Positions 7,994 through 16,265 of a stretch of 64,000 nucleotides of DNA are shown here, piece after piece. The DNA is from Synechococcus sp. CC9311. Its GTDB lineage: Bacteria > Cyanobacteriota > Cyanobacteriia > PCC-6307 > Cyanobiaceae. Made by a program: the position numbers and the translations under genes. The stretch covers positions 496,001-560,000 of the forward strand of contig NC_008319.1 of assembly GCF_000014585.1 (NCBI RefSeq), in the 5' to 3' direction. The notes below the pieces were generated by a model. It saw only the letters and a program-made list of their open reading frames with translations. It had not been told where the DNA came from and made no database searches. Positions within the stretch are counted from its first letter, which is position 1. Every line of letters begins with the position of its first letter.

Positions 7994-8435
7994 CTTTTTG
8001 CCAATTTCCTAGTTGTTTGATGTCAATAATTGGAGATGCTGTTAGCCAGCCATGGCGCTCTAAGTAGAATGCCCAGGTTACCTCTGATCCAAGTCCTGGG
8101 CAATATTTGCAGACTGCTTCGGCAATATCATTTGGGATATCGAGCGATTTTAGCAAGTTTGCTATTTCGCTTGTTTTCCCGATCTTTGTAGAGCGTATTG
8201 CTGCGCCAACGATCCATGTTAATTTCGTGGTCGATAAATCTACTTGATTACTTTCGCATGCAAGTAATACATTCCCAGGGTTGGAAATGTTTTTCAGTGT
8301 TTCTCTCCACAGCATGATGTCTTCAGGCTTTAAGTTTAGCCTTAAAATTTCGTTCCCGATGTTGTAGTGAACCTCTTTCTCCTCGGAGCTATTCTTGAGC
8401 AGGTTTGAGAGTGTCTGCTCGACTGTGCTCTCCAT
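7983..8435 (-). CDS. unknown protein coupled to the allophycocyanin-like gene
   Basis: The 150-residue protein is mainly helical by composition and has no signal peptide or membrane segment. Recognisable features are limited to LKPEDIMLWRETLKNISNPG near 36-55 and a Trp-rich C-terminal part (EVTWAFYLERHGWLTASP). I do not recognise the family. It is the first gene of the unit that includes the AplA-like protein and the PE-II linker. Its stop codon lies inside the next gene. That arrangement suggests a partner, lyase or chaperone for the AplA-like protein, but nothing in the residues proves it. Confidence 0.6.
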   Translation of the reverse strand: MESTVEQTLSNLLKNSSEEKEVHYNIGNEILRLNLKPEDIMLWRETLKNISNPGNVLLACESNQVDLSTTKLTWIVGAAIRSTKIGKTSEIANLLKSLDIPNDIAEAVCKYCPGLGSEVTWAFYLERHGWLTASPIIDIKQLGNWQKDGK

Positions 8436-9037
8436 TTGTAGGATCTCCTCTTTCTCTAGGCTTTCAGTTCTTATTCTTATATTTTCTTCGTTATTGCCTG
8501 GTCTCCGTCGCTAATCCCGAATTTCATCATCAATCTTTATAAATCCTCATCTTCTTTTTGTTGATTGGTCGCTTCTTTTCTGGCTTGCCTGAATTTCCTT
8601 GGTTTTTCTTATGCTAAAGCCCTGTCTTTTTTGTGTTCTAAATGCTGCTTATCTCTGTTTCTGTAGCCCTTTTGTTAGTTTTCTTGGCTCATTACCATCG
8701 GTCGATCACTAATTGGTCGCTCGATCTTGAAGGGTATCCCTGATAAAAATCTGACTTTGGAGACCCTTGACGTGTTCTTCAAGGCTTTCCAGCACGGAGA
8801 GTACTGACTCTTGATTAGCGTGAGCACAGAAGTGGTTAGTTTCTTTCCGGGCAGCTTTCGTCCAGTTTAGGTTTCGTTGTTAACCCTCTTTTTCTTGTAT
8901 TGGTTCGTATTTGCCTTTTGGCTTTTAGTATTTCTACTTACTCTCAAACCCCTTCTCATGCCAAGGTTTGAGATTGCAGTGGACAATTTCATCGTAATCG
9001 ATATCATCAGCTTTCGATCAGTACGGAGATCTCTCCC
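8436..9037. other. non-coding stretch upstream of the phycobilisome unit
   Basis: About 600 bases, T rich on the plus strand, with no convincing gene. It should contain the promoter for the minus-strand unit starting at 8435. A minus-strand frame at 8867-9148 mostly overlaps the next gene and looks like a shadow. Confidence 0.5.
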
Positions 9038-9466
9038 ATGGCCAATTCTAGTCATGACACGATTCCGCAGTTGAGCGGTCAACTTCACATGATTAGTGAA
9101 ATTGCTGAATCTTTGACGCTCAGATTGCTTGCGCTTGAAGAACGACATAACGAACTCGCTTCGCGTTTGGAGTCTGTTGAGCCGGATCAGGATGAGAATT
9201 CTGATAGCTTTTTATTGCTTGCTGATAGCAGCGATAGGCTCGTGCAACTCCGTGGCTTGTTGAGTGAGCAAGTTGAAGAGGACGCGCATGTCGAGAATCC
9301 TCGCCTCGGGGTGGTGATCGATTCCCATGACGACTCAGAGAACTATGAGGATGAACCTGAGAATTTTGATTTGGAGCAAACGGAGTACGTCAACGATTCA
9401 CAGGAACCACCCTTAGAAACTTTGGATCTAGACCTGGATCAGAGCGACGAACTTCTTTCAGCCTGA
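9038..9466 (+). CDS. acidic hypothetical protein
   Basis: The 142-residue protein starts with a helix likely to form a coiled coil (QLHMISEIAESLTLRLLALE, about 15-34, then ERHNELASRLESVE). It continues with a very acidic tail full of Asp and Glu (for example DDSENYEDEPENFDLEQ). A GGAG sequence stands upstream of the ATG at 9038. I do not recognise the family. The composition suggests a soluble protein that interacts with a basic partner. Its end overlaps the convergent gene at 9458 by 9 bases. Confidence 0.6.
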   Translation: MANSSHDTIPQLSGQLHMISEIAESLTLRLLALEERHNELASRLESVEPDQDENSDSFLLLADSSDRLVQLRGLLSEQVEEDAHVENPRLGVVIDSHDDSENYEDEPENFDLEQTEYVNDSQEPPLETLDLDLDQSDELLSA

Positions 9467-9784
9467 TTGGTTTGATCCATCCAGGTTGAGCAATCGAACT
9501 CTGAAGATGGCGATCTGACGAGCTTGCTCAGGTTCTGTCTTCAAAAATGGATGGTCATCCATTTTTTTAATCACCGTATCGATGCGTTGATCAATGGAAA
9601 GCTCAGCAAATTCCTCTGCGTTTGCTGATTGCTTCCATGTTCGGTCGAACACCATCGCAAATCCGTCTGGATTATTAAAAGTGCGATCATCATCGATTGG
9701 TACGCGAATCATTGGGTTTTGGATGTAGATTTCAGAATCTAGATTTGATCTGGAGGCCTTGCGACAATTGGCCACTCTAAGCAT
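9458..9784 (-). CDS. hypothetical protein
   Basis: A 108-residue protein without recognised domain. It has a central stretch NPDGFAMVFDRTWKQSANAE and a helical C-terminal part (FLKTEPEQARQIAIFRVRLL). No signal or membrane segment is visible. It is convergent with the acidic protein gene. Codon content looks natural for this genome, which supports a real gene. Confidence 0.5.
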   Translation of the reverse strand: MLRVANCRKASRSNLDSEIYIQNPMIRVPIDDDRTFNNPDGFAMVFDRTWKQSANAEEFAELSIDQRIDTVIKKMDDHPFLKTEPEQARQIAIFRVRLLNLDGSNQSG

Positions 9785-9872
9785 TCAAAGCGGTGGAACA
9801 GTGTGTTGTCTTAATGTGCTTTGAATGCTTTCTTGCTCGTTTTTGATTCAATACCTCAATTCTAAGGACTTG

Positions 9873-10148
9873 TTATTTGGTTGACCCAACGCACTCTTTT
9901 GGGGTCCATGGACTGAAGAACTCTAATCTCTTGCAATTCCAAAGGCTGCAAGCGCCCGTACCTTGCTGCTTTTGAAGGAGCTGACGCCAGGTCGTTCCAT
10001 GGACTGTTGAGCTGAGTTTATGGACGAAGACGTCAAGGCACTGTTTGGCCTCACCTGAATAGTCAATAATTGAAAGGATTTTTGACCCTATTTGACTTGT
10101 CTTTAGCGGTTGTCGATGGGATTCGCATTTTAAATTATAATTTTCCAA
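9873..10148 (-). CDS. possible small hypothetical protein
   Basis: A 91-residue frame with four Cys residues (one near 8, three in the second half) and no recognised motif. It is the only sizeable frame between the genes at 9784 and 10216, and it may be a shadow. Evidence is weak. Confidence 0.3.
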   Translation of the reverse strand: MENYNLKCESHRQPLKTSQIGSKILSIIDYSGEAKQCLDVFVHKLSSTVHGTTWRQLLQKQQGTGACSLWNCKRLEFFSPWTPKECVGSTK

Positions 10149-10215
10149 TGTGACAAATAAAGTTAATGTGTATTGAGAAGAGGTCTGTAAGTGTTTGAAT
10201 TTTGCAATCTCGCCT

Positions 10216-10920
10216 TTAGCGTCTCATGTAAGCATTTGCGTACTGATCAATAAGGCTGGAATCGTAGCGATGCGAAGATAAAACTTCTGTTATTCGATAT
10301 GCCATGGTTCTTGATGTTGAGGAATATCGTTGGCCCAGTGGTTTGAGCTTCTTCCCTTGATCTCTCAGTGTGGTGAGTTTTCCTGCTCGATATTGCTCTT
10401 CAGTTAGATCGATGATGTCACCACTGCTATTTTCAAGCCACCAGTGGTAGTCATCAGTCTCTTCATGTTTGTGAGAGCCTCGGATGCAATCAAAATCTTT
10501 CCAGAAGAAGCGATGCAGTGTATGCATTGTGAACAAGTGCCATCCTCTTGTCTGATTAGTCGATGTATGGAGAGAGTCTTTCGATAGGCTCTCTTTGTTA
10601 TCGGTTCGGTTTGTTTTTTCAAACTTGCTTTCGATCTCAAGAGTGGAATGCAACCACTTTTTCCCTTTCGCTCTCTTCTCTTGAAGCATGCCTATTGGAT
10701 TAATGTAGAGATCAAGGAAGCACTGAGAAATCGTCAGGATGTTTTGATCTGTTGAAGGGATTGAGAGGTCTCCATTACAAAATTGACTCGATGGAAAGAT
10801 GCCATCCGTGTGTTGTTTTAAGACCCTTTCGCCATTCACACATAAATGGCCGGATCGACTAGTAAGAAGAAAACTCATGTGGGTTATGGAGAGTTTTCCT
10901 GGAAGATGCAATCTTTTCAC
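10216..10920 (-). CDS. hypothetical protein with a YunG-like C-terminal motif
   Basis: The 234-residue protein has an undefined N-terminal half. The segment DDYHWWLENSSGDIIDLTEE (about 156-175) resembles the core of the YunG family, where the pattern H-W/F-W-x-G-x-I-I-D-L-T-x-x-Q is typical. YunG proteins have no settled biochemical role. A His- and Trp-rich stretch (GWHLFTMHTLHRFFWKDFDC) precedes it, suggesting a ligand pocket. The gene stands alone in the gene-poor strip between the phycobilisome genes and tRNA-Phe. Several alternative in-frame Met codons (for example residue 15) could be the real start. Confidence 0.55.
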   Translation of the reverse strand: MKRLHLPGKLSITHMSFLLTSRSGHLCVNGERVLKQHTDGIFPSSQFCNGDLSIPSTDQNILTISQCFLDLYINPIGMLQEKRAKGKKWLHSTLEIESKFEKTNRTDNKESLSKDSLHTSTNQTRGWHLFTMHTLHRFFWKDFDCIRGSHKHEETDDYHWWLENSSGDIIDLTEEQYRAGKLTTLRDQGKKLKPLGQRYSSTSRTMAYRITEVLSSHRYDSSLIDQYANAYMRR

Positions 10921-11005
10921 TTTACCGCGCCATGTGGGACCTGATCAGTTTTTAAGCACTTCCACTCCTCTCCTTCGTTGATTTTATTCCACTCATTAGT
11001 CCGTG

Positions 11006-11045
11006 AAGGCTTGTATCGACTCAAGGCTTGTATCGACTCAAGGCT
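11006..11045. repeat. 17-bp tandem direct repeat
   Basis: AAGGCTTGTATCGACTC occurs twice back to back (11006-11022 and 11023-11039), followed by AAGGCT, the start of a third copy. It lies in the spacer between two hypothetical genes. Confidence 0.85.
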
Positions 11046-11170
11046 GGGGTCGGCTGAGATGCGAGCACCTAACACTCTTCTCTATTCAGGCTCAGGATCC
11101 AAGCGAAAGGTGATGGGCTGCATCCAGTGTTTGACTTCTTTGTGGTTTCTGGGGTGTAACCCCTTCCTTC

Positions 11171-11710
11171 TTATGCTTCTAAGCTGTCCCAGCCAAACAC
11201 CTGAACCATTTGTGCCCTCAGTTGTGCCGTCGTTTCAAGAGCCGGAGTGAGGCTTCGTTGTCGTTGAGGGCTTTGCTTCATCAGATACTCGAGGTCTTGT
11301 AGGAGCATCGAATTCATATTCATGGCAAGAATGCACTGGGCATTTTCACAGTGCTTCTGTTTTATATCGTTGTACATAGAGACAACATCTTTGATGTAAT
11401 CGATAAATACCTTGCTTGACTGCTCCTTTGATAAAACTTCTTCTTTGCCCCATCCGAGACGAATGATTAGTTGATGGCATGATTTTTGAGCGGCAATGGT
11501 GTGTTCATTTTCTTTGAATGATGTCTTGATGAATGTCGTGATATTTGCGATGCAAAATCTCATTCCATACACCATACTGTCGCTTTGCTCTAAATCGTCT
11601 TGGATTCTGTCCCAAGTGATCCTTGCGATCCGATCGTCAGGCTGCATCTCGGCTAAAGCTGCTAATTGGATGGACCGCGATTCAAGTTCTTTGTTTAGCT
11701 TGCTATGCAT
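11171..11710 (-). CDS. hypothetical helical protein
   Basis: The 179-residue protein is predicted to be almost entirely helical and soluble, with features such as LNKELESRSIQLAALAEMQ at the start and ECAQ-type Cys residues in the middle. I recognise no family. It is one of the isolated genes in the strip between the phycobilisome genes and tRNA-Phe. Its 3' end is preceded by a short tandem repeat on the other side of the spacer. Confidence 0.5.
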   Translation of the reverse strand: MHSKLNKELESRSIQLAALAEMQPDDRIARITWDRIQDDLEQSDSMVYGMRFCIANITTFIKTSFKENEHTIAAQKSCHQLIIRLGWGKEEVLSKEQSSKVFIDYIKDVVSMYNDIKQKHCENAQCILAMNMNSMLLQDLEYLMKQSPQRQRSLTPALETTAQLRAQMVQVFGWDSLEA

Positions 11711-12163
11711 TGATATCTATTCACAAGAATAGTTGTTGATATTTCTCATGAGGGTAAGCGCTTTTGCTCTGAGTATGCAACGTCTGAGCTGGAGGACTGT
11801 TGTCTGATTGCTTTGTTTCTGTGCCAATCCAATCCTGCATGAGATTTTTCACAGAGCTGTTTCCTTTCAGCGTTGAAGGTTTGATGTGACCCATTGGGTT
11901 GGTCGGTCGAAGATTGTGCTTGCTTGCGGGATTGTCGAATTCAAAGCCAAAGTTGTTTCTACATTCTTTTTGTTCATCCCGCGTTTAGGTTTTTGCTCAT
12001 TAACGCAAGAATGTCAGGCTGTTCGCTGCTGCTACGAAGTCATTGGCTCAAGGCGCTGAACGGAATGGATGTTCCTTGCATTTGTATGACAGGCTCAGAG
12101 TGGCTAGTCAGGAATCAAGCGGTGTAACCGCTTCGGCAGGATGGCAGCTTCAGCGTTTGCTTC
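11711..12163. other. spacer without clear genes
   Basis: About 450 bases in which no frame shows convincing protein features. A plus-strand frame at 11894-12127 is rich in Cys and Ser with no motif and is not supported. Confidence 0.45.
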
Positions 12164-12358
12164 ATGACATACGAGCAAGAGGTCATCATTAAGTGCGCCA
12201 TCAAGGGAACCCTTGGCGGTCTTGACAAAAAAATGACGTCCGAGGAACTTGATGAGTTGCTCAATGGGTCTCAGGATTGGAGGAAGCACTTAGTGATTGA
12301 GGAGATCACAGAGGTGGCCACCATCCATGCAGGGCGCCGTCGTCCAGAAATTGACTAG
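12164..12358 (+). CDS. small hypothetical protein
   Basis: A 64-residue soluble protein beginning MTYEQEVIIKCAIKGTLGGL, with a helical SEELDELLNGSQDW segment. It has balanced composition and few rare residues, which argues for real coding. No family is recognised. It stands alone upstream of tRNA-Phe. Confidence 0.5.
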   Translation: MTYEQEVIIKCAIKGTLGGLDKKMTSEELDELLNGSQDWRKHLVIEEITEVATIHAGRRRPEID

Positions 12359-12475
12359 TGATGATGGCTCTGCCCTACTGCAGATCAATTCATCAAGTCA
12401 ACTGTTTAGACGGTGTGGTGATTCATCTTCAACCCATGCGTCACAGCGTTGCTGTATTCATCAGGTTGCAGTCAA

Positions 12476-12548
12476 TGCCAGGACCCAGATTTGAACTGGG
12501 GACACGGCGATTTTCAGTCGCCTGCTCTACCAACTGAGCTATCCCGGC
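12476..12548 (-). tRNA. tRNA-Phe (anticodon GAA)
   Basis: The 73-base cloverleaf reads GCCGGGATAGCTCAGTTGG at the 5' end, with anticodon loop CTGAAAA and T-loop GTTCAAATC. The 3' A is encoded but CCA is not. It lies 30 bases beyond the comF stop codon and borders the gene-poor edge of the phycobilisome region. That makes it a candidate integration site. Confidence 0.97.
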
Positions 12549-12578
12549 ACGTCGCTTTCGCGACACCGGAATCTTAAA

Positions 12579-13208
12579 TCACGGGGTGCGCCCTAGGCAG
12601 ATCAATCCCCTGACCTCCCACCCCGCGTTCTTTAACGTTTTGATTGCTTCTTGAGCTGTGGCTCCACTGGTGAGGATGTCATCGACAATCCAAGTGGGTG
12701 TTGCAGAAATGCACCTAGATCGTTGATCTGGATGGATTGCGAAGGCAGATTGCATGTTGACAAGCCGTTGACTGCGACTGAGGTGGTGTTGGCCCACGGT
12801 TGGCCGACAACGTTCCAGCAGCGTCTTGGTGGTTCGTTCAAGGCTCCGGCAGATCAATCGTGGCAGCGGATTGGATCGCTTATCCGCTTTCCAACTGGGG
12901 ATTGGAACCAAGAGAGCATTCGCCGGAAGGATTCGCTGCAGAGCGAAAGTAATCGCCTTCAGTCCTGATAAGTCTTGATTGCGCCGTAGGCGCAGTATTT
13001 CGCTGCGAAGCTCTCCCCGATACCAACCGGCCGCGTTGAAACGAACAGGGGTGATCCCCCTCAGTCCCAATTTCATGAGGCCCAGCTTTTGGGTGCACTC
13101 GTTGCAGGGGTGATCAGCTTGTTGATGGCTTTGGATCACCTTCTTGCAAATCGGGCAAGAAGGCACAACGAACAGGTCTTGTAGGCAATCTTGGAGTGCA
13201 GTAAGCAA
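12579..13208 (-). CDS. comF: ComF-family phosphoribosyltransferase-like protein
   Basis: The 209-residue protein has an N-terminal zinc-binding pair (CPICKK at about 18 and CNEC at about 35) and a C-terminal type I phosphoribosyltransferase domain with the PRPP motif WIVDDILTSGATAQEA at about 169-184. This is the ComF layout, linked to DNA uptake and single-strand DNA handling in competent bacteria. The gene follows the DUF2470 gene by 19 bases and is probably the last gene of the rpsA-metK transcription unit. dprA, another competence gene, lies elsewhere in this window. Confidence 0.85.
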   Translation of the reverse strand: MLTALQDCLQDLFVVPSCPICKKVIQSHQQADHPCNECTQKLGLMKLGLRGITPVRFNAAGWYRGELRSEILRLRRNQDLSGLKAITFALQRILPANALLVPIPSWKADKRSNPLPRLICRSLERTTKTLLERCRPTVGQHHLSRSQRLVNMQSAFAIHPDQRSRCISATPTWIVDDILTSGATAQEAIKTLKNAGWEVRGLICLGRTP

Positions 13209-13227
13209 AGCGTCAGAACGACTGCCT

Positions 13228-13515
13228 TCAGGATTCCCCTTTGCTCCCGTCAGAGGGCATGGCTCTCAGCATGGCCACCATGGTGCGGTGGGCATCCTCA
13301 CTGTCAGTGAGTGTGTGATCAAATGGAATCCTGAGGGGTTTCCCGTCTACCTCAAGGCTCATCGCGTCAGCATTGACGGCCGTCATGGTGGCGATATTGG
13401 CAGCACTAACCCCTCCGTAATGGAGGGCGAACTGAAGCACTGCATCGCCATGGTCATCATTCATGTGACGACAAATGCGTTCGCTAACAGCGGGGGTAAG
13501 CGGATCAGCGGTCAT
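13228..13515 (-). CDS. DUF2470-family small protein
   Basis: The 95-residue protein contains ICRHMNDDHGDAVLQFALHY (about 14-33), typical of DUF2470. That domain also occurs at the C-terminus of haem oxygenase-like and pyridoxamine-oxidase-fold haem-binding proteins. The His residues in HMNDDH could contact haem or metal; this is inference from related families. It lies between a sugar kinase unit and comF on the same strand. Confidence 0.7.
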   Translation of the reverse strand: MTADPLTPAVSERICRHMNDDHGDAVLQFALHYGGVSAANIATMTAVNADAMSLEVDGKPLRIPFDHTLTDSEDAHRTMVAMLRAMPSDGSKGES

Positions 13516-13548
13516 GGTTGAAGGGGCGAAGGTGAGGGGGGTCGTGGC

Positions 13549-13662
13549 TCAGCTAAAGCGTTGCCAGAGCAGAATGGCGAGCCGAAACCCGCTGAATCCC
13601 ACATATCCGGCAAGCACGATGAACAGGCCAAGGGCTAGGCCGTCACGAAGTCGGTTGGGCAA
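13549..13662 (-). CDS. possible 37-residue membrane peptide with TTG start
   Basis: Directly after the sugar kinase stop, in the same frame, a coding-like stretch reads LPNRLRDGLALGLFIVLAGY, then VGFSGFRLAILLWQRFS and TGA. It has one membrane segment flanked by basic residues, a normal pattern for a small membrane protein. No ATG is available; TTG at 13662 is the best start, and an ATC or ACG nearer the kinase stop is less likely. It fits between the kinase and DUF2470 genes without overlap. Confidence 0.42.
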   Translation of the reverse strand: MPNRLRDGLALGLFIVLAGYVGFSGFRLAILLWQRFS

Positions 13663-13680
13663 GGGTTCGGTGATGCTCGT

Positions 13681-14958
13681 CTAATTCTCCCTTAGATGAT
13701 GAGTCTTGTCTGGTGCTTTCACAGCCTGCAGAGCCAGACGCGCGACTCCGGCGGCTGGAGGTGTGTTGCAACTGCGGATCGGAACACCGAGTTGGCGCTC
13801 GCGCAGGCGACGCCATTGAGGATTGCGCGCTCCACCTCCAAGGGTCACGATCTTTCTTGGCGGATCGGCTCCAAGGCTTGTAAGGCGTTGCCATCCCGCG
13901 TGTTCAATTTGCGTTAATCCCTCTAAAAGGCCATGCAGATAGAGGGAATCGCTGACAGGACGGGGTGTGAGTATGGGTTTGAGCTGGGGGTCATCAACGG
14001 GAAATCGCTCTCCGCATCTGGGAAGTGGGCGCAGCTGTAAGCCGCTGTTTTGATCAGGATCGATCTGACGGCTAAGTTCAGCGAGGTCGATATCAGGAAA
14101 GAGTTGTTTCAGCACCGCAGCACCCGCATTGGAGGCTCCTCCGCATAACCAACGGCCCCCCACGCGATGGTTGGAGGTCCCTGCCCAAGGAGCGAGGGGC
14201 TGATCGGTGAACCGTTTAAGCACCAAGGTGCTTCCCAGCACTGTGATGCCCTCGTCGTCTTCAGCATCAGCTGTGAGAACGGCCGCATTCGAATCTGTTG
14301 TTCCAGCGACAACCAGTAGATCCTCTGGCAGGTCTAGATCCTTGGCGCGTTGGGACGAAAGGGGGCCAAGTACTGAGCCACTGGCGCGAATCTCTGGAAG
14401 TGCATCCCACCAGGGTTGGCTGATGAAGCTGTCTGGCCAAGCTCTTTTGCTCAGGTTCCATCCCAGTCGAAGGTTGTTGCCTTCCTCCCCATAGCTCCAA
14501 TTGTCAAGAAGCCACCCGCTTATCCAGTCGGCTTGATGGCGAAGCAGGAGAGGGGCTTTGGTTTTGTGTTGGTCGAATAGGTGCAGCGCCCGTGCAAGGC
14601 TCCCACTGGTGCTTGAAGCTGGTCCACCCTGTGGACTCAATTTTTCGAGCTGATCAGCGAATGTTGAGCATGAGAATGAATAGGGCAAAGCATCCGCAAG
14701 GGGCAGGCCCTGTTGATCGCATGCCAGCAATGTTCCTGAGGTGCCATCCACGGCGATGGCTTTAAGGCGATGTCGATAATCGGGCTTGAGGCGCCCGATC
14801 AATGTGCAACATCGCTCTCGCCAGTCGAAGGGGTTGATCAGACCGATCTGGTACGGCGAACTTTCGGTCTGGAGCAGAGCAAAGTTGCTGTCGATGACAG
14901 CAATTCGGACACCGCTGGTGCCTAGGTCAATGCCGAGCACCAGCGGATCTTGGCTCAT
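13681..14958 (-). CDS. FGGY-family sugar kinase, probably D-ribulose kinase
   Basis: The 425-residue protein begins with the phosphate-binding motif LGIDLGTSGVRIAVID and contains a second ATPase-fold motif VTLGGGARNPQWRRLRERQL near 371-390. The catalytic Asp region (AVDGTSGTLL, about 69) is present. It is shorter than glycerol kinase (about 500) and matches the cyanobacterial/plant clade shown to phosphorylate D-ribulose. The start lies 10 bases after metK, so it belongs to the same unit. Xylulose kinase is the main alternative. A true glycerol kinase is encoded separately at 50771. Confidence 0.75.
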   Translation of the reverse strand: MSQDPLVLGIDLGTSGVRIAVIDSNFALLQTESSPYQIGLINPFDWRERCCTLIGRLKPDYRHRLKAIAVDGTSGTLLACDQQGLPLADALPYSFSCSTFADQLEKLSPQGGPASSTSGSLARALHLFDQHKTKAPLLLRHQADWISGWLLDNWSYGEEGNNLRLGWNLSKRAWPDSFISQPWWDALPEIRASGSVLGPLSSQRAKDLDLPEDLLVVAGTTDSNAAVLTADAEDDEGITVLGSTLVLKRFTDQPLAPWAGTSNHRVGGRWLCGGASNAGAAVLKQLFPDIDLAELSRQIDPDQNSGLQLRPLPRCGERFPVDDPQLKPILTPRPVSDSLYLHGLLEGLTQIEHAGWQRLTSLGADPPRKIVTLGGGARNPQWRRLRERQLGVPIRSCNTPPAAGVARLALQAVKAPDKTHHLREN

Positions 14959-14968
14959 GGTCTTGGGC

Positions 14969-16228
14969 CTAGAGGCTGCTTCCGGATTGGATGCGGTTCG
15001 CTTCCGCTTGCTTCAGGGAAGCCGCTTTGTCACCGACGTCTTCCCAGGGCAAGTTGAGATCTGGGCGGCCAAAATGGCCATAGGCAGCCGTGTCGCGGTA
15101 GAAGCGTCCACCGTTGAGGGAAGGCATTTCTCGCAGCTTGAACTGCTCGATGATGGCTCCAGGACGAAGGTCAAAGTGCTCTTGTACAAGGTCTGTGAGC
15201 TCAGCATTGGACACCTTGCCTGAGCCGAAAGACTCCACAAGGATCGATACCGGTTTGGCCACTCCAATGGCGTAGCTCAGTTGAACTTCTGCACGATTCG
15301 CAAGACCCGCTGCCACAAGTGCTTTTGCTACGTATCGTGCGGCATAAGCAGCGGAGCGATCCACCTTGGTGGGGTCTTTGCCTGAGAAGGCACCACCACC
15401 GTGACGGGCATAGCCGCCGTAGGTGTCGACGATGATTTTTCGACCCGTGAGACCGGCATCACCCTGAGGACCACCGACCACGAATTTGCCGGTGGGGTTG
15501 ACCAGATAGCGGCAATTGGCGCGATCGGGCTTCAGAGGTAGGTCGGCAGTCGCTGGCAGGACAACGTGAGTCCAAAGGTCTTCACTGATGCGATTTCGCA
15601 CCTCTTGCTCATCGGTTAAACCAGTCACCTCGGCGGTGTGTTGGGTTGAGATCAGGATGGTGTCGATCTCAACTGGCTTGTCGTTTTCGTAGACAACGCT
15701 CACCTGGGTCTTGCCGTCAGGGAGCAGGTAATCGAGTGTTCCGTTATGGCGGACTTCGGCCAGGCGCCTTGCCAGTCTGTGGGCAAGGCTGATGGGCAAA
15801 GGCATCAGCTCTGGCGTTTCATTGCAGGCGTAGCCAAACATGATTCCTTGATCACCAGCTCCGACTTTGTCGAGGGGATCGCCGGCGTGATCATCGGCTT
15901 CATCAACGCCCTGGGCAATATCAGGGGATTGTTGGTCAAGGGCAACGAGTACGGCACAGCTCGTGGCGTCAAAGCCACCGGCTCGCGCTCCGCTGTAGCC
16001 GATATCTCGAATCACATCGCGTACAAGATGGATAAAATCCACTTGGGCTTTGGAGGTGACTTCACCTGTGATCATGCAAAGACCGGTATTCACAACCGTT
16101 TCGCAGGCCACCCGGCTTGTGCTGTCTTGGGCTAGGAGAGCATCCAGTACGGCATCACTGACTTGATCGCAGATCTTGTCAGGATGTCCTTCCGTTACGG
16201 ATTCGGAAGTGAAAACGTATCGACTCAT
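14969..16228 (-). CDS. metK: S-adenosylmethionine synthetase
   Basis: The 419-residue enzyme makes S-adenosylmethionine from methionine and ATP in the cytosol. Visible signatures are [17 protein letters not shown] near the start, [12 protein letters not shown] at about 123-134 and [19 protein letters not shown] at about 276-294, all MetK motifs. The length fits the cyanobacterial enzyme. It lies 37 bases downstream of a HAD phosphatase gene and 10 bases upstream of the sugar kinase gene. There is no room for a long riboswitch leader in the 37-base gap. Confidence 0.97.
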   Translation of the reverse strand: MSRYVFTSESVTEGHPDKICDQVSDAVLDALLAQDSTSRVACETVVNTGLCMITGEVTSKAQVDFIHLVRDVIRDIGYSGARAGGFDATSCAVLVALDQQSPDIAQGVDEADDHAGDPLDKVGAGDQGIMFGYACNETPELMPLPISLAHRLARRLAEVRHNGTLDYLLPDGKTQVSVVYENDKPVEIDTILISTQHTAEVTGLTDEQEVRNRISEDLWTHVVLPATADLPLKPDRANCRYLVNPTGKFVVGGPQGDAGLTGRKIIVDTYGGYARHGGGAFSGKDPTKVDRSAAYAARYVAKALVAAGLANRAEVQLSYAIGVAKPVSILVESFGSGKVSNAELTDLVQEHFDLRPGAIIEQFKLREMPSLNGGRFYRDTAAYGHFGRPDLNLPWEDVGDKAASLKQAEANRIQSGSSL

Positions 16229-16265
16229 AAGTGGTTAGGGCGTGGTGGGATTTTACGGGTTGCCC

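Noticed and set aside
8867-9148. Minus-strand basic frame overlapping the start of the acidic gene
   Set aside because: Extremely basic low-information sequence antisense to a better supported gene.
14786-15223. Plus-strand frame of 145 codons opposite the sugar kinase and metK genes
   Set aside because: Both opposing genes are certain; the frame is a codon-bias shadow.
16229-16265. SAM riboswitch upstream of metK
   Set aside because: The spacer is only 37 bases and the gene is inside a transcription unit, too short for a known SAM riboswitch.
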